Shown here piece by piece: positions 25,021 through 37,806 of a DNA stretch of 64,000 bases. Made by a program: the position numbers and the translations under genes. The stretch comes from Sindora glabra (lineage: Eukaryota; Streptophyta; Magnoliopsida; Fabales; Fabaceae): the NCBI GenBank assembly GCA_020226215.1, contig CM035233.1:24989150-25053149 (forward strand), read 5' to 3'. The notes beneath the pieces were generated by a model. That model was not told the origin of the DNA. It saw only the letters and a list, made by a program, of their open reading frames with translations, and searched no databases. The stretch's first letter is position 1, and every line of letters begins with the position of its first letter.

Positions 25021-25076
25021 AATAAGACCTATAATCTAATGAATATCGGGAAAATGATTCACATTCCTTTCTTAAT

Positions 25077-25345
25077 AGGAATAAGATATGATCTTTGATC
25101 ATGCTAGTTTTCATTTTATGATAATCAATGATTTTGAATTAATAAAAACAATTGATATTAAGGAGAGTATTTTTATCTCTCTCTTGTTAAATAACAAACA
25201 TAATTTGACCAATATCAAGGAGATGATTTGCATCTCTATCTAAATAGGAATAAAGCATGATTTCTGATCAAATTATTTTTAATTTTAATTTTATGATGAT
25301 CAATGATTTTAAATTGATAAAAATAAATAATAATTAATATCAATC
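25077..25345 (+). repeat. Diverged direct duplication, unit about 170 bp
   Basis: AATAGGAATAAGATATGATC at about 25077 recurs in altered form at about 25247 (AATAGGAATAAAGCATGATT), followed in both by ATGATNATCAATGATTTT-like sequence. The purine-rich stretch that follows (25360-25600) looks LTR-leader-like, but no partner LTR was found. Confidence 0.55.
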
Positions 25346-25639
25346 CCTCCTCATTTATAAAAAAAAAAGGGCGAAGGACAACTCAATTGGAGGAGCAAGA
25401 GGATAGAAGAAATATTAGATAAGAAGTTCAAAGAGATTTCAAGAACAAAACGGATCACAAGAAATTGTGAGAATGAGAATTCAAGAGAATCATGGAGAAA
25501 ATAGTAGGCAGGAGGGAAAAATTACATAAAGAGAAAGGATTAGATAGCTTAGGATTAGAGAGAGAAAGAAAATTAGAATCTTGGAGATAGAATTTGTCCT
25601 TCATACACTTTGATAATTACATCTAATATCAAGGAAAAT

Positions 25640-28600
25640 GCCAATAATAGTTTGATTTGGTACCGAAAATGCCAAAAATAATTGTAGAAGTCTCACATTG
25701 AAGGTAGTAAGCTGATATTCCCTTTTGGTATAAAAAAAGAAGTGAATTCAAGTGTAAGTTATATTCTTTATTGCACTAATTAATCATATTTTAATTTGTT
25801 TGAAATACTTGAAAATCCTATTTTTTAGATTTTGTAAAATAAAAGTATCTTCCTTCAAAATACTTAATAATTGAATAAAATTTTATCTTTTATTTATATT
25901 TACTATGATAGATTAACATATAAGTAAGAAACCTAATTTGAATCCCATAAATCTTTATTTTCCTTTTATTATTATTATTATTATTATTTATATTATATAA
26001 TCTAAAATATCATAAATATTTCACCATAAAAATTAGATATTGTATTGCGTTTTCATATTAATAAGTTGTTTCGTATTTGTCCATTGTATTAATTTGAATA
26101 GAAATTATTATTACCTTGAAGATTTAATGGGTATACAGAATAAATATGATTTAAATTTTGGGTCTTCTATTTATTACATAGAACTAATTTGATTTATTAT
26201 TTTTTTTATAAATTTTATTGTCTTCGTGAACATTTTTATGTCTCTAAATCCATGCATATTATATAATGGTAGAAGAAATGACTTAAAGATTTGTTGATTT
26301 ATTTCATTCTTTTTTTTGTTTTTGTCTATTTTATTTGCACATATTAGAAATATTCATGTTGCCAAAAGGTTATAGACTTCTTGATTGATAACGGGATGAT
26401 AGGGTGTCCAATTATCATGTACAATGACCATATCTACTATATTTAGGCTAAAAAATAATGCCCAAAGAGATTAGGATTTCAAGCTCTCTCAAAAGAAAAA
26501 AAATTATAGGATGCATTAGAATTGCATAAATATTTAATCCATTATCACATTTGTTTATATTCATATAAATTTATAAAAATATTTTGGACATTTTAAAGCT
26601 ACTGTGTTCTTATTTTATAAATAAATAATTTACATAATTTTATTCAATTTTTATTCATTTGTTTCAAATTTTAAGTTTTCATTTTTTCCTAAGTTTTTTT
26701 TAAAAAATAAAATAATTGAAAATAAAAAAAGGATATTTATTTTACATGATTTTACACTACTTATTATGGTACTCCTAGAGTTTTGAAATTATTCGATTAA
26801 AAATATTCAATCACAATTACCCATTTTTTAATGAATATAATTAAATAATTTTAATTTAATAGTTTTTAAAATTATCAGAATTTCAAAATCTTAGAAATAC
26901 TACAAAATTCATTGATTTTACTTTTAATTATTTGAAATTATTTTTTACATAAGTTTTGTTTAAAATCACCAATACATTTTAAAATTAACTCATAATGTTA
27001 AATTAAATCATTTTTAAGGAAATAATAAATAACTTCACGAACTATGTGGAGTTTGATCATTCCGAAGGTACATAAACCCCTATTCATATTGCTCAAGTCA
27101 ATTTTTGTAAGTCTTAAGTCCTTTCTTTCTTATCTTACATTAATGCTTCTGACCACTCAGTATGTTTACTTTTCTCTTTACCTCTTATAAAACAAGAAGT
27201 AAATGTCACTAGGACATTTAAATAATTTATTTAATTATTTTTAATTATTATTTTTATTATTATTGAGAGATTAACAAAGTATTTTTAGCCATAATATATT
27301 ATATAATTAATTTCATAATAATTATTTCCAGAATAGATGCCATAGGGTGCTTAACTAACATCTTCTCCGTACATAATTAAACCTAGACATTCTTCTTTAG
27401 TTAAAAAGATGTCTTATCTATATTTTCCTTTTTCAATTTTTTTTTTAAAAATTAGTAGTAACTCCTATTTTTTATTTTTAAGATAGTTGTCATTTATGTG
27501 GCGGTGTCCTTTGAACATACTGTGACATCTACCAATAATTTTTTTATGTGATTGATATACTAATGATAAAATTTTATTACCAATTAATTTATTATAGCAA
27601 TTTTTTTTAACATTACAATGAAATCATTGAAAATTATTATATAATTAATTTATTGCAATTGATATAATTAATTAAGTGCAAGTGTAAATTAAAACTCAAT
27701 TTTAATGAATTACTATGTCTTTAAATCAAATTTGGTGAGAACTTCAAATTGGAAAATTTTTGGTAACAGTCTTAATTACTTTTTAATCGTACTAATGATT
27801 TTCTTAGATAATCAATATAATTTTGACGAATTTTTATTAACAATTAATTTATTTAAATAACGTTTTAAAAGGTAATCATTCAAATTTTTATACAATTATT
27901 TTTCTAATTAATATAATTGAGTACAATATCAAATTAAAATTCTAAAATTTAAAAATTTATATTATATCAATATATATACATATATTAATTTAAGAGATCA
28001 TGTCTTCTTTTAATTTTAATAAACAAAACATATTAACACTATAAATATATAAATTATTGATAAGAAAAATAGAACGACAGGAGGTTTATAATTGATATTA
28101 ATAGCTTTTAAAGAATTTTCAGGTGAATTGACAAAGTCATTATTTCAACAACAATTTTGACATGTAATGATAACAGTTAGCTAACAAACACAATAAAAAA
28201 TGTAATATTAGGAGGTATTTAAAATTTTATTTTAGTGATAAGCATAAAATAATTTTTAAATTAAAAAATTTGACATGTATTATATATCGTACATTACTAA
28301 ATGCTTAACATTATCTTATTTTTATTTACGAACAAAGTAAGTGATCAATTTATTTACATTAATTTTTTTTTAAAAATCTTTTGTTATTATTATTATGTAT
28401 TCATTGTATCATAAATAATGGAAACTTTTATTTTTCCTTTATTTTATAAATATTTCTAAAGATGAATTTTACATTCATTATAATACTTCATCAACTTCCT
28501 TGTTTGAACTTAGTTGAAAATAGTAGTTTCGTCAACATTTTATGTTATCCCAGATTATATATTTTTAAAATAATTTTAATTAAATTATTATATTATTTTA
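25640..28600. other. AT-rich intergenic DNA
   Basis: No open frame, repeat or RNA could be supported. It may be the body of a non-autonomous Helitron ending at 28629, but its 5' end was not identified. Confidence 0.4.
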
Positions 28601-28603
28601 TTT

Positions 28604-28630
28604 CGTGCTGGGCACAGATTGTACACTAGT
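28604..28630 (+). mobile_element. Candidate Helitron 3' terminus
   Basis: A short hairpin (GTGC-TGG-GCAC, 28605-28615) is followed 10 bases later by CTAGT (28626-28630). A hairpin about 10-12 bases before CTRR-T is the Helitron 3' signature. The 5' TC end and body were not identified. Confidence 0.4.
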
Positions 28631-29329
28631 AATTTATTTAAATTTGTTGTTGTAGTTCCACATATTGAAGGCAGAGAAATCTTTGATTATGAAGGTAAAA
28701 TGTTCAAGAATCATAGAAAGTAATGAATTTCTAGACTTGAGTTTTCTTTAATTTTCAACTAACAGTTGTAGAAGAACGAGCTTTGTTAATTTGGATTTTG
28801 GTCTTCCAATTCTAACTACTTGGAGGTGGAGAAAAAAGTGTTCCCACTAGAACTTGAATTAGTGCCGGTAGTCAGAGACCCGATGTCTAGGATCCATAAA
28901 ACTAACCATGCGAATGCATAGTTTTATGAATTTTGGATAGAATGAAAATAAAAGTTAGAATGAGAATAATAAAATTTTTTATTTGGTATATAATATGAAA
29001 TGGGCAATAATGAATGCACGTATAATATTGTGGGGGCCATTGCCTCCCACAAACATAATTTTTTTATATAAGTATATATAAAAATGATATATTTTGTCCT
29101 TATAAATTTAAGAAAATTATTCCCACAACTTTTTTTTTTTAATGTTAGTTGAAAAAGAAAATTTTTATTTAAATAAATATAAAAATATTTGAAACTCATT
29201 AATTATACATAAGAATACATACTTATAAAAATATATTAAAATAAGTTAGATTTTTTTTATTTAAATATGTAAAATATTTTATAATAATTTTATTTTTATT
29301 TTATATAAATATTATCCAACGAATTTGAA

Positions 29330-31480
29330 AATTTCAATTTGGCCACTGGACTCCAAAGTGATGGCCCGGTACTCTCATCATGAATGGGCTGTAAGAATGC
29401 CATATTCTGAGACCGAGAATATGGACAGCTCCCACGCAGCCCTGCTTATGTGATGGACACAGATACTGTTGATCCATTGACATTCCATTTTATACGCACT
29501 TTGTTTTCCAATGGCTGAATGCCACTGTTTCAAGTTACTCATCTTTTTCATAGGGCGTCGTGAGCTGATTTGTTTTTCTCTTCCTCCTCAATTTTTTTAA
29601 ATATTTAGTCCCATATAACATAGAAAATTAGTCTCTGTTTGATTTGGAATTTTTTTTCCTTGCATACAAGAAAATTGCTTATTGTAATTATAGAAAATTA
29701 GAAATTTTATTCTTTTATTATAGAAAATTTTTTGCTAATAATTTTGATGATAAAATTTAACTGTGAAAGTTTTTATTATTAATTATATCATATATTTTAA
29801 CAATATAAAATTATTTATTGAGATATTTATTATGTTTGTAACAAGAATATTACTCTATTTTATTATTCTTTTGCTATTTTATTTTATCAAAATTTTATTA
29901 TACCAAATATAAAAATGAAATAGAATGTCTATTTCATTTCTTGTCATACCAAATAAAATTATAAAATAATTATTATATTCCATTCTTCTTCTATCCAACT
30001 GAACGCAGTGTGTATATTTAATTAAGGACCGTTAGGAGATATACTTTCATTTATTCTTTATCGCACGCAATAAGGAAATGGTTGGCATATTTGATTGTAA
30101 TTTTGGATTATTTTGGACAAGATGTCAATATGCTTTGGCATTCCAGTCTTATCAATCTTCAGCATAACGGCATTATTGAAACTGCATTTGTTGCCCGACG
30201 ACTTTGTGCTTTTTGACATGGTTTCGGAACATAATATTTATAATTAACAATAACAATTTCTTATGTCAATTTCATGCTTGAAAATTGATTTTTCCTTTTT
30301 GTCTCATAATTTCATGTATTGGATGTGTTTGTTAAATGCTCTACCAAACGAGACGCTTTCTGTGTGTTCTATGTTTAAACATTTGCCCTGTTGCAAAAGT
30401 TTTGTATGTTATAATGGTCACTTCTCTACTGTTATGTGTAAATGTGAGTGACCCAAATGTTAGAAGAAATTTAGATTCTAAAGCCAGTACATTTGATAGA
30501 AATGCTAGAATAATTTCCATTAATTTTAAATAAATGTTAAAATGGAGTAAATGATTTTGAAACCACAAAACCTAAATTTTTAGGGTAAAATCATCAAATG
30601 CAAAGTCAAAAGCAGATAAGGGAAGGCGACAAGTAGGGGAGGTAAGACGGCAGCTGAATCAACACATGTAGAATGGAGTAGATATGGTGTAGCAGAGGTG
30701 AGGCATCTGTTTCTGTTGTAGCTGACTTGTTTGTATCCTTCAAAACCAAAGGCAACAACTTTGTAACTCATTCGGTTGTTTTTTCTTTGAACATCAAAAC
30801 TAATGGTTTATTGAGCATTCTGATCATTCTCCATGAAATGAGGATACCAGTAATCTCCTTCGACCTCTTTTCCGCCACCTAAATGCAAAACTAGATATAA
30901 CCCAGAAGGTGACTTTTTGCTGCAACCCCATTCGTTCAGTTGTTTCGATTTGTTATGTTGTAAGGTTTTTCTCACGAGTTTGGAGGGTAATTTGGTAGGT
31001 CATTTGAAATTCGTGATTTAGATGATTTTGACTTTGTTTGATTGCTGATAAACGAATGAAGGCAAATTCAAATAGAAGGGAATGTTAAAAGAAAAGAAAA
31101 AAAAAAGGGGGGGGGGGGGGGGGGGCGTATTCTCAGCTTTTCAATGGAAACTAGGAAACAACAATACAGTGTAAATGAAAGTTCACCCTACCTCTGTGAA
31201 TACACGGCTTTGAAGAATTGCGTATAGGATGTAACATAGAAAAAGGACAAGAAGCTCTGTACTTGTTGACTGTATAATTAAGAATCCAGGTTGCAAACTT
31301 GTATATCAATCCCTGCTTCTATTAAGGTTATCATTCTCAGAAAAAATCTCTCATTTTAGACTGAATGTCAAGCAGTACTTCTAATTTAGCTTACAAATCT
31401 GGGTTTACTGTAGTAAATTCATGAGTTGTAATTTCTAGGTCGTGTACTTCGAAAATTGTTCAATTTTGTAGATAGCAGGG
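29330..31480. other. Less AT-rich, non-transposon region, possible gene relic
   Basis: Composition is closer to genic DNA than the flanks. On the minus strand, about 30952-30834, an open stretch ending GKEVEGDYWYPHFMEND and a stop looks protein-like, preceded by a possible AG acceptor. On the plus strand near 30106-30215 a frame reads NMLWHSSLINLQHNGIIET. Neither was recognised, and no complete gene model could be built. Confidence 0.3.
31101..31125 (+). repeat. A-run joined to a run of 19 G
   Basis: An A/G purine tract ends in 19 consecutive G (31107-31125). It can form a G-quadruplex and is also a typical place for sequencing length errors. Confidence 0.85.
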
Positions 31481-31925
31481 GCGGAGCTGCCATGGCTAAA
31501 TGATGGTATTGTGGCTGGGGTAGGTGAAGGGTAGCAGAGGGTAGAAAGACGTAGAAAAAAATAGAATAAAACAAAGGATGGTATAATAATTTTATTAATA
31601 ATTTTAAAAAAAATTATAATACAAAGTATAAAGGAGTTAAAATGAAATATTCATAGCATTTCTCTACTAAATGGATTAATATATAGAATTTAAAATTAAA
31701 AAAAAAGTTCATATAATTTTAATAAATGATAAATAAGGATAATGTATTTTATATTAAATAATAGGCTTTTAAAATTTTCTTTATGAATTTAGGCCTTAGC
31801 CCTACTTAAATAATGGGCCAAGCTTAGGCCTAGGCCAAGGCTTAGGCCTATAACCCATTATTTTGTTCTGGATTTTTACCTAACTTGATTATTTTAAATT
31901 TATAAACAGAGTAGATATAAATTGT
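31481..31925. other. Intergenic DNA
   Basis: Starts next to a CAGGGGCGGAGCTG word (about 31477) that resembles a hAT terminus, without a partner. The short repeated word TTAGGCCTA lies near 31820-31850. No gene. Confidence 0.4.
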
Positions 31926-31929
31926 GAGG

Positions 31930-32185
31930 GGTTTGCTATGGTACCCTAAGGGGTTTCAAATTCGGGATGACGTGGTACAATGCAAGCCATTGGATAAGAT
32001 TACTAAATCTTGGGGGATTTCAAACTCGAGGTGACATAGCGCAATACAAGTTATTAGATGAGATTATTAAGAATTTAATACAAGCCATTGGATGAAATTA
32101 TAAAAAAATTTGGTAATCTCATCCAATAGCACAAAATATACCACATTACTCTAGGTTTGAAAACTCCTCAGATACTATAGAATTT
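31930..32185. mobile_element. Small fold-back MITE-like element
   Basis: The left arm (31930-32010, starting GTTTGCTATGGTACC) and right arm (about 32100-32183, reverse complement starting ATTCTATAGTATC) pair along about 80 bp, including the shared word CATTGGATGAGATTA. That word is present three times inside. No transposase. Confidence 0.6.
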
Positions 32186-33850
32186 TTTAAATTATGATTA
32201 ATTCAACTTTGTATGGTTAGTTCAATAGATAAGATCCATATATTGACAATTTCAAGTTAGACGATCACAATAGTAGTTTTAGTCTTAGATTGAAATTTAT
32301 TAAGTGACCTTAGTTTAAAAAATTTGTTACGTTTTTCTAACACTAGTTTTGCATTAATTAAAATTAAATATTTTATTATCATTAAAAAATTGTCTATATT
32401 GTAATATATTTTATTTTATTTTATGCATTTGTATAGATTATTCCAAAATTAAATATTTGATAAAATTAAAAACAATTTATAGATAAAATAATGTATATAA
32501 TATAAGAAGTGTTCAATGTTTTTTTAATTCGGATACTAAAGTAGAAAATTTTTAATAAATTTTATGCATTAATATTTGGTACGACCCACAATGAAATATA
32601 TATAAGTTTAAAGTGGACCATATAAATTCAATAGTACAAGTGAACAAATTAAGAGGTTATAAGAAGATAGCAGTTAGGATGTAAATTGAATTAAAGTTGG
32701 TAAATTAATCAAGTTTACAATATTACTCAAGTAGAATGAAACTCGCTGATTTCATGTGACTTTGATGAAAATAATTTTGATTTTAACTTTTTGGTTTATT
32801 TCATGCAAGATTTATCATATTCAAATCTAAATTATGTATTAAACATTTAATAAATTACCATGTGAATAAATAATTGATCGTGTATATCAAATAATGACAT
32901 TCGAATAATTAAAATTGAATTTTAATATTGGGTTTAATTATATTGTACCTAATTTGTGTAATGTATGAAGTAATAGAATTGCAAATCTGAACAAAAAGTT
33001 AGTATAACATAAAATAAATTAATATTCATTTTTAAAGGAAAAAAAAAAAGAAAGAAAACTTAATGTTTGGTGGACTTAGACTACTTAATATGTGTAAGCA
33101 TCTTATAATTGACTTTTATCTCTCTTACCATAGAGGTCGCTTTATAATTTTTCCATGAATTTGGACTTTGTCCTATTCTTTATTTATTGTTATTTAATGT
33201 TCAATTTATTTCATATCACTGAATTTATGCAATTGTTATTAATTTATTAAGTTTGTCCTTGAGGTTAGTCCTTTTTTGCCATACTTTCAATCATGTATTG
33301 CACAACCAGGATTAATTGTACATGTGTAGGTAAGGAAAAAACTGCCTAATATTTGAATGAATGAATATTGTATTGTTGCATATTGAGCTTATTTTAATTA
33401 TGAAACAACACCGTATGTGAAGCAAAATGCATGTTGGGAATATAAAAATGAAAATTATTTCAACATAGTCATATACAATGCAATGATGCTATCAATAAAT
33501 TACCAGAAAGTATGAACCATTTGACATGTATGTTAGTTATATGGACGATAGTAACGTGGAATTGAAAAGACTAACAGTGTATTTGAGATTATGACAAATT
33601 TTATAATGTGGATCACAAAATGGATCATGATGAAAATAAAAATGCAAGAATGAAAAGAATAAAAATTATGTAACAAAAGAGGGATTGGCATGCAAAATGT
33701 GAATATGATGGTTTGGATAAGTCACTTGTATAGATTGATGTGAATTTCCATTAAAAATAATATAATCGATGGTTAAATTTGAACTTTTTTGGGTAGATTG
33801 ATCTGAACTTTTATTGAAACTATATAATCTATGTATTTATGTACACACAC
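32186..33850. other. AT-rich intergenic DNA
   Basis: Nothing recognisable on either strand. Confidence 0.5.
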
Positions 33851-33852
33851 AA

Positions 33853-34088
33853 ATTTGACATTTGACAATAGAATCATAATATCATCTAACAAATGCATGT
33901 ATGTCGATTGCCTGTAAGAGTGAAGAGTTATTAAATTAATACATGTAAAGTACTCATTTTGCATTAAATGACACTTTCAGAAATTCACTTCACTTCACTT
34001 TAATATTTACTCTCTGATATAACAATTTCTTATTGAGATGACATAAAGGGATTATTCCCTTATTAGATACTATTTATAATAGTTGAAT

Positions 34089-34136
<48 letters not shown>

Positions 34137-34725
34137 CATAAAAAAGGATAATTCACCTCACTAATTAATTTTAAAAATGTTATTAATGGAAAATTTTATT
34201 TTCATATAACAAAATAATAAGACAAATGCTAATCATAGTCTTAAGGACTATGTATAAGAATAAGTAAATACTTTTCATTTATTGTTATTTCTAATTTTCA
34301 AGAGAATTTTGTGGATAATATTAATTAATAACTTGATTTTTAAATATATTATAAACATATCATAATTATTCTTAATTAATATTATTCCATAAGATTCTCT
34401 TAGAAATTAAAAATAACAATAAATGAGAGATATTTACTAGTTCGTCTGCATAACCTTTATAGCTACAGTTATCAAAACCTTATAATAATCCTATTGTAAA
34501 TAGTATATGAGAAGGGAATAATTCCTATGTGTCACCTCAGTAGGGAATTATTATATCCAAAGAATAGATATAAAAGTGAAATGAATTTTTATATATGTCA
34601 TTTAATGGAAGATGAGTACTTTACATGTGCTGATTTGATATCTTCACTCTTACGCTTAGTAATCTTATGCATGCATTTGTTGGATGATTTTATGATCCTA
34701 TTATTAAATGCTAAATATTAAACAT
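33853..34725. repeat. Large imperfect inverted repeat (about 870 bp)
   Basis: The outer arms 33853-34085 and 34490-34725 are reverse complements with shared words such as GAGTACTTTACATGT and ATGCATTTGTTRGATGAT. The inner arms 34262-34345 and 34346-34440 are also reverse complements (CATTTATTGTTATTT and GAGAAT-containing words). The left half holds an extra (AT)n tract. A transcript would fold into a long hairpin. It could be a fold-back element or an hpRNA-type locus; no coding capacity. Confidence 0.8.
34091..34128 (+). repeat. (AT)n microsatellite
   Basis: About 19 AT units inside the left half of the inverted repeat. Confidence 0.95.
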
Positions 34726-35351
34726 CATTTGCCTTTCACATAGAAAATTTACCTATTACATCCAATATTTACCGGCCTTACTATTTCATGAAATTATTTT
34801 TCTCAAACCACTTTTGACATAATTACATAATAGTTAATTGATGTCTAGTGTTTAGAGGCATGCATGTTGATTTTTTATCGATATCTAATTGAGTATTGTT
34901 GTATATTTGGTTTTGACATTAATTATTTAATCATCATAAACAATAACAATAATGTCAATTATTATATCGAGAAAAACTAATGTTGTTGCATTTGAAGTAT
35001 CTTGAGATATACCCTTAGACATCAGTTGTTTATAAATAATGGACATTTAATGTCAACTATTCCACTTCAGTTTCTATCAATAACTGACATGGTATGTTAT
35101 ACCCCTTACTCCTAACCTAACTTCTTTCACCTGTTCCTCCTTATTCCTTTTCTTCCCTTGTTCATCCATTCTAGATCTTTCCTAGTCCTTTTCTCCCCTT
35201 GTTTCTACCATTCTATTCCTCCTTATAGAACATCTTAAATAGAAATTGAAATCTATGACACCATAGAATCCTAATATTTATAATTTTAAAGATTAAAATA
35301 AATAACAAGAGTTAAAAAATAATGAGTGATTATTGACTAACAAAATTATAC

Positions 35352-35355
<4 letters not shown>

Positions 35356-35450
<95 letters not shown>

Positions 35451-35468
35451 CACACACACACACACACA
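35356..35468 (+). repeat. (AT)n-(AC)n microsatellite
   Basis: About 45 AT units followed by about nine CA units. An apparent minus-strand ORF across it is only a dinucleotide translation. Confidence 0.95.
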
Positions 35469-36589
35469 TAATACTCCAATTAAAGATGGATACCATGCTA
35501 AATCTATCTTCATATTCGTTACTTAATATAGGAGGTTCACACTTATTAGAAAAGTACTCTTAAATCTAAACCTTGCAGATATAAGAAACATTCATTAAAA
35601 TTTGATGTATGAAAAAGTACATACATTATAAATAAATAGTAGATAATATTACAAAATGCCAAAGAAGATGAATAAAATCAAATTTTTGAGTTGTACAAAC
35701 CTGTAGAAGTTACATCAAGATGAAAAGTAACAAAATATAATTGATAATTAAACTAGAAATTAAATTACAAGAAAAAAAATAAAAACTAAACAAATCCTTG
35801 CTCTTATATTCTTCATTTTTTTAGGTGGTGCAGAAATTCACATATTAAGTAATGGGCTAAGAAAGCTTCATTCTTGCAAAAAAATGCTAAAAATATATAA
35901 AACTAAAGAAAATCATTTTCAGGTTAGAAGACAAGCACACCTCATTATAGAAAGAATTATTTTAAGGTTAGAAGTGTCATGCAATGAAATTGACAATTGG
36001 TGTGAGTGGTTTACTCATTTTATTTTCAATTCATGTTAGGGGACAAAGTTTGTACATTGGTTATTAACAAAAAAACTAACATTTAAAATATAACGATATT
36101 GTCCTATAATAAACTAAATGACATTGTAATACAAAAAAGTTTAGACATTGGTTGTTAAAAAGTATAACAATGTCATTCTACTAACAAATTTATGACATCA
36201 TTTTTTTATAAATAATCGATGTCTTTTTATACACACTATTTTTTTAAAAAAGCCTTCATAAAAAACTATTTGATAACTCCTGAAACAAAATTAGAAACAA
36301 CCAATTAACAATTGTAGAAGCATGTTACAATTAGCAATAACTATAATATCATATAGTAATTGACAATTGCAAAAATAGATTACAATTAACAATAATTGTA
36401 AAATTAAATAGAAATTGACAATATTGAAACCAATTATATGAGCTAGCTTTTATATAAAATTTTAAAACTTTTATTTACATATCAAAATATAATAAGTTAC
36501 AATATTTTATTTACAACCAAAGTATTGTTATCAAGTAATTTACAATAAGTTAATTATGACCCATTCAAAGCAATTTAACTCTTCAGCTA

Positions 36590-36835
36590 AGGAAATACCC
36601 AGTCTAAAACTCTCTTATTTCATCAAGGACTTCTTAAATATATGGTTTAGGGTTATATTTGGAGCATTATAATTTGTATATAGTTAATATGTTATCATCA
36701 AGATCAATTCAATTAATTAAGTAAGTGATGAGTTATAAATAATATAGTGATTACCTTAGTTAGGCTTTTACAATCATGTAACATATTGTGCATGAAGTGC
36801 ATGATATGATAGCCACACTCTATATCACTAGGTTG
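36590..36835 (-). pseudogene. CACTA-associated Ulp1-like (C48) protease fragment
   Basis: Read on the minus strand, 36835 to about 36755 encodes LRQPSDIECGYHIMHFMHNM and then LHDCKSLTK. The Gln-x4-Glu-Cys-Gly-Tyr-His pattern is the catalytic cysteine region of Ulp1/C48 peptidases carried by many plant CACTA elements. Further along, near 36630-36615, DEIREF matches the usual C-terminal DEVRE motif of these proteins, in another exon or frame. The catalytic His and Asp region upstream was not found. In intact elements the protease would cleave SUMO-like conjugates; here only the tail survives. Confidence 0.7.
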
Positions 36836-37119
36836 TCTTAGGCATTATAAAAAAAATAGGAAGTTAGTTTTATCTCATTGACTTATAAGTTTTCATTTGC
36901 AGCATGTTACAATCTTACTCAAAAAATATACCTTCAATTCTTTTGATGATAATTTTTTATTTTTCACATTTGGTTATATGCCCTTCTTATATATAACTTT
37001 TAGAATTAGGCCATGGAATTCTTAAAGTTCGGTTGCACTTCTCCCTCAAAGCATCCAACTAAAAGATAACATTCCACTTTGGAATCATTATGGCAAGTAT
37101 CTAATGGTATCTATAATAT

Positions 37120-37785
37120 AATGGCATAACAAATTAAGGATGTGCTTTAAAGGTTAATTCAAAGAGCTTTGATGCATGAAAGGAGTGCTTGGAAGAGCTA
37201 AATAAGTGGAATATATGCAATAGCCATAGAGTGAAGTTGCGCCAATATAAGCCATTTGGGGCCTTAATTTGTATTTTATTATTTTTATTATATTTTAATA
37301 CATATTGGACCTTTTATTTGTTAGTAACTTTAGCCCATTATTTTTAGACATTTGCTTAGAACTATTTACCATATTGCTATTAGTTTTTAGCCTAATTGAG
37401 TCTATTCAAGTCCATTTTCAATTAGTTTAGGTCATCTTTTAAGTTATAAAAGGAGATTTGTTCCTTATAAGAGGGAGATTTAGATCATTGGTGAAATATA
37501 ATTAATTATTATCTTTTTATGAGAGTGTAATTCTTTTCTAAGTTTTTAAACAAACCTATAACTTATCAAAGGGATTTAACTTCTGTAGCCATTACCATCA
37601 TTTATTAAGAATTCATCTTTATAACATGTTTCTTTTACACTTATCAAAAGATTTTCATCTTTTGTGGTATGCTCTTTATCACTTATAACTTATGTTCTCT
37701 TTTTTTTTTTTGGAGTGTGGTGTGACTATCCTTCTATTTTTGTTTAATTTGCTAAATTTTAGGATGACCAATTATTTCATTCACA
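37120..37785 (+). repeat. 5' LTR of the gypsy element
   Basis: Colinear with 42741-43378 throughout, e.g. GGAAGAGCTAAATAAGTRGA and CATTTTCAATTAGTTTAGG. It ends near TTCACA, six bases before a degraded primer site. The start is estimated from where similarity begins. Confidence 0.85.
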
Positions 37786-37789
37786 TCAT

Positions 37790-37806
37790 TTGGTTATTAG
37801 AGTTAG
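37790..37806 (+). promoter_or_regulatory. Degraded primer-binding site
   Basis: TTGGTTATTAGAGTTAG is readable as a mutated TGGTATCAGAGC-type tRNA-Met site at the usual distance after the LTR. Confidence 0.55.

Larger units (their letters stand above)
34960..36840 (-). mobile_element. CACTA (En/Spm) transposon relic
   Basis: It combines a minus-strand Ulp1-type protease remnant (36590-36835) with repeated GACATYGGTT-like words and their reverse complements at about 35013-35095 and 36090-36235, as found in subterminal regions of CACTA elements. The left terminus is unclear (an ATATCGAGAAAAACT word at about 34963 resembles a mutated CACTA end). On the right it is interrupted by the gypsy LTR near 37120. 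Confidence 0.5.

Noticed and set aside
31477..31490. hAT-like terminal word CAGGGGCGGAGCTG
   Set aside because: No matching opposite end or 8-bp target duplication found nearby.
35293..35496. 67-codon minus-strand open frame of alternating Tyr-Ile
   Set aside because: Translation of the (AT)n-(AC)n microsatellite.
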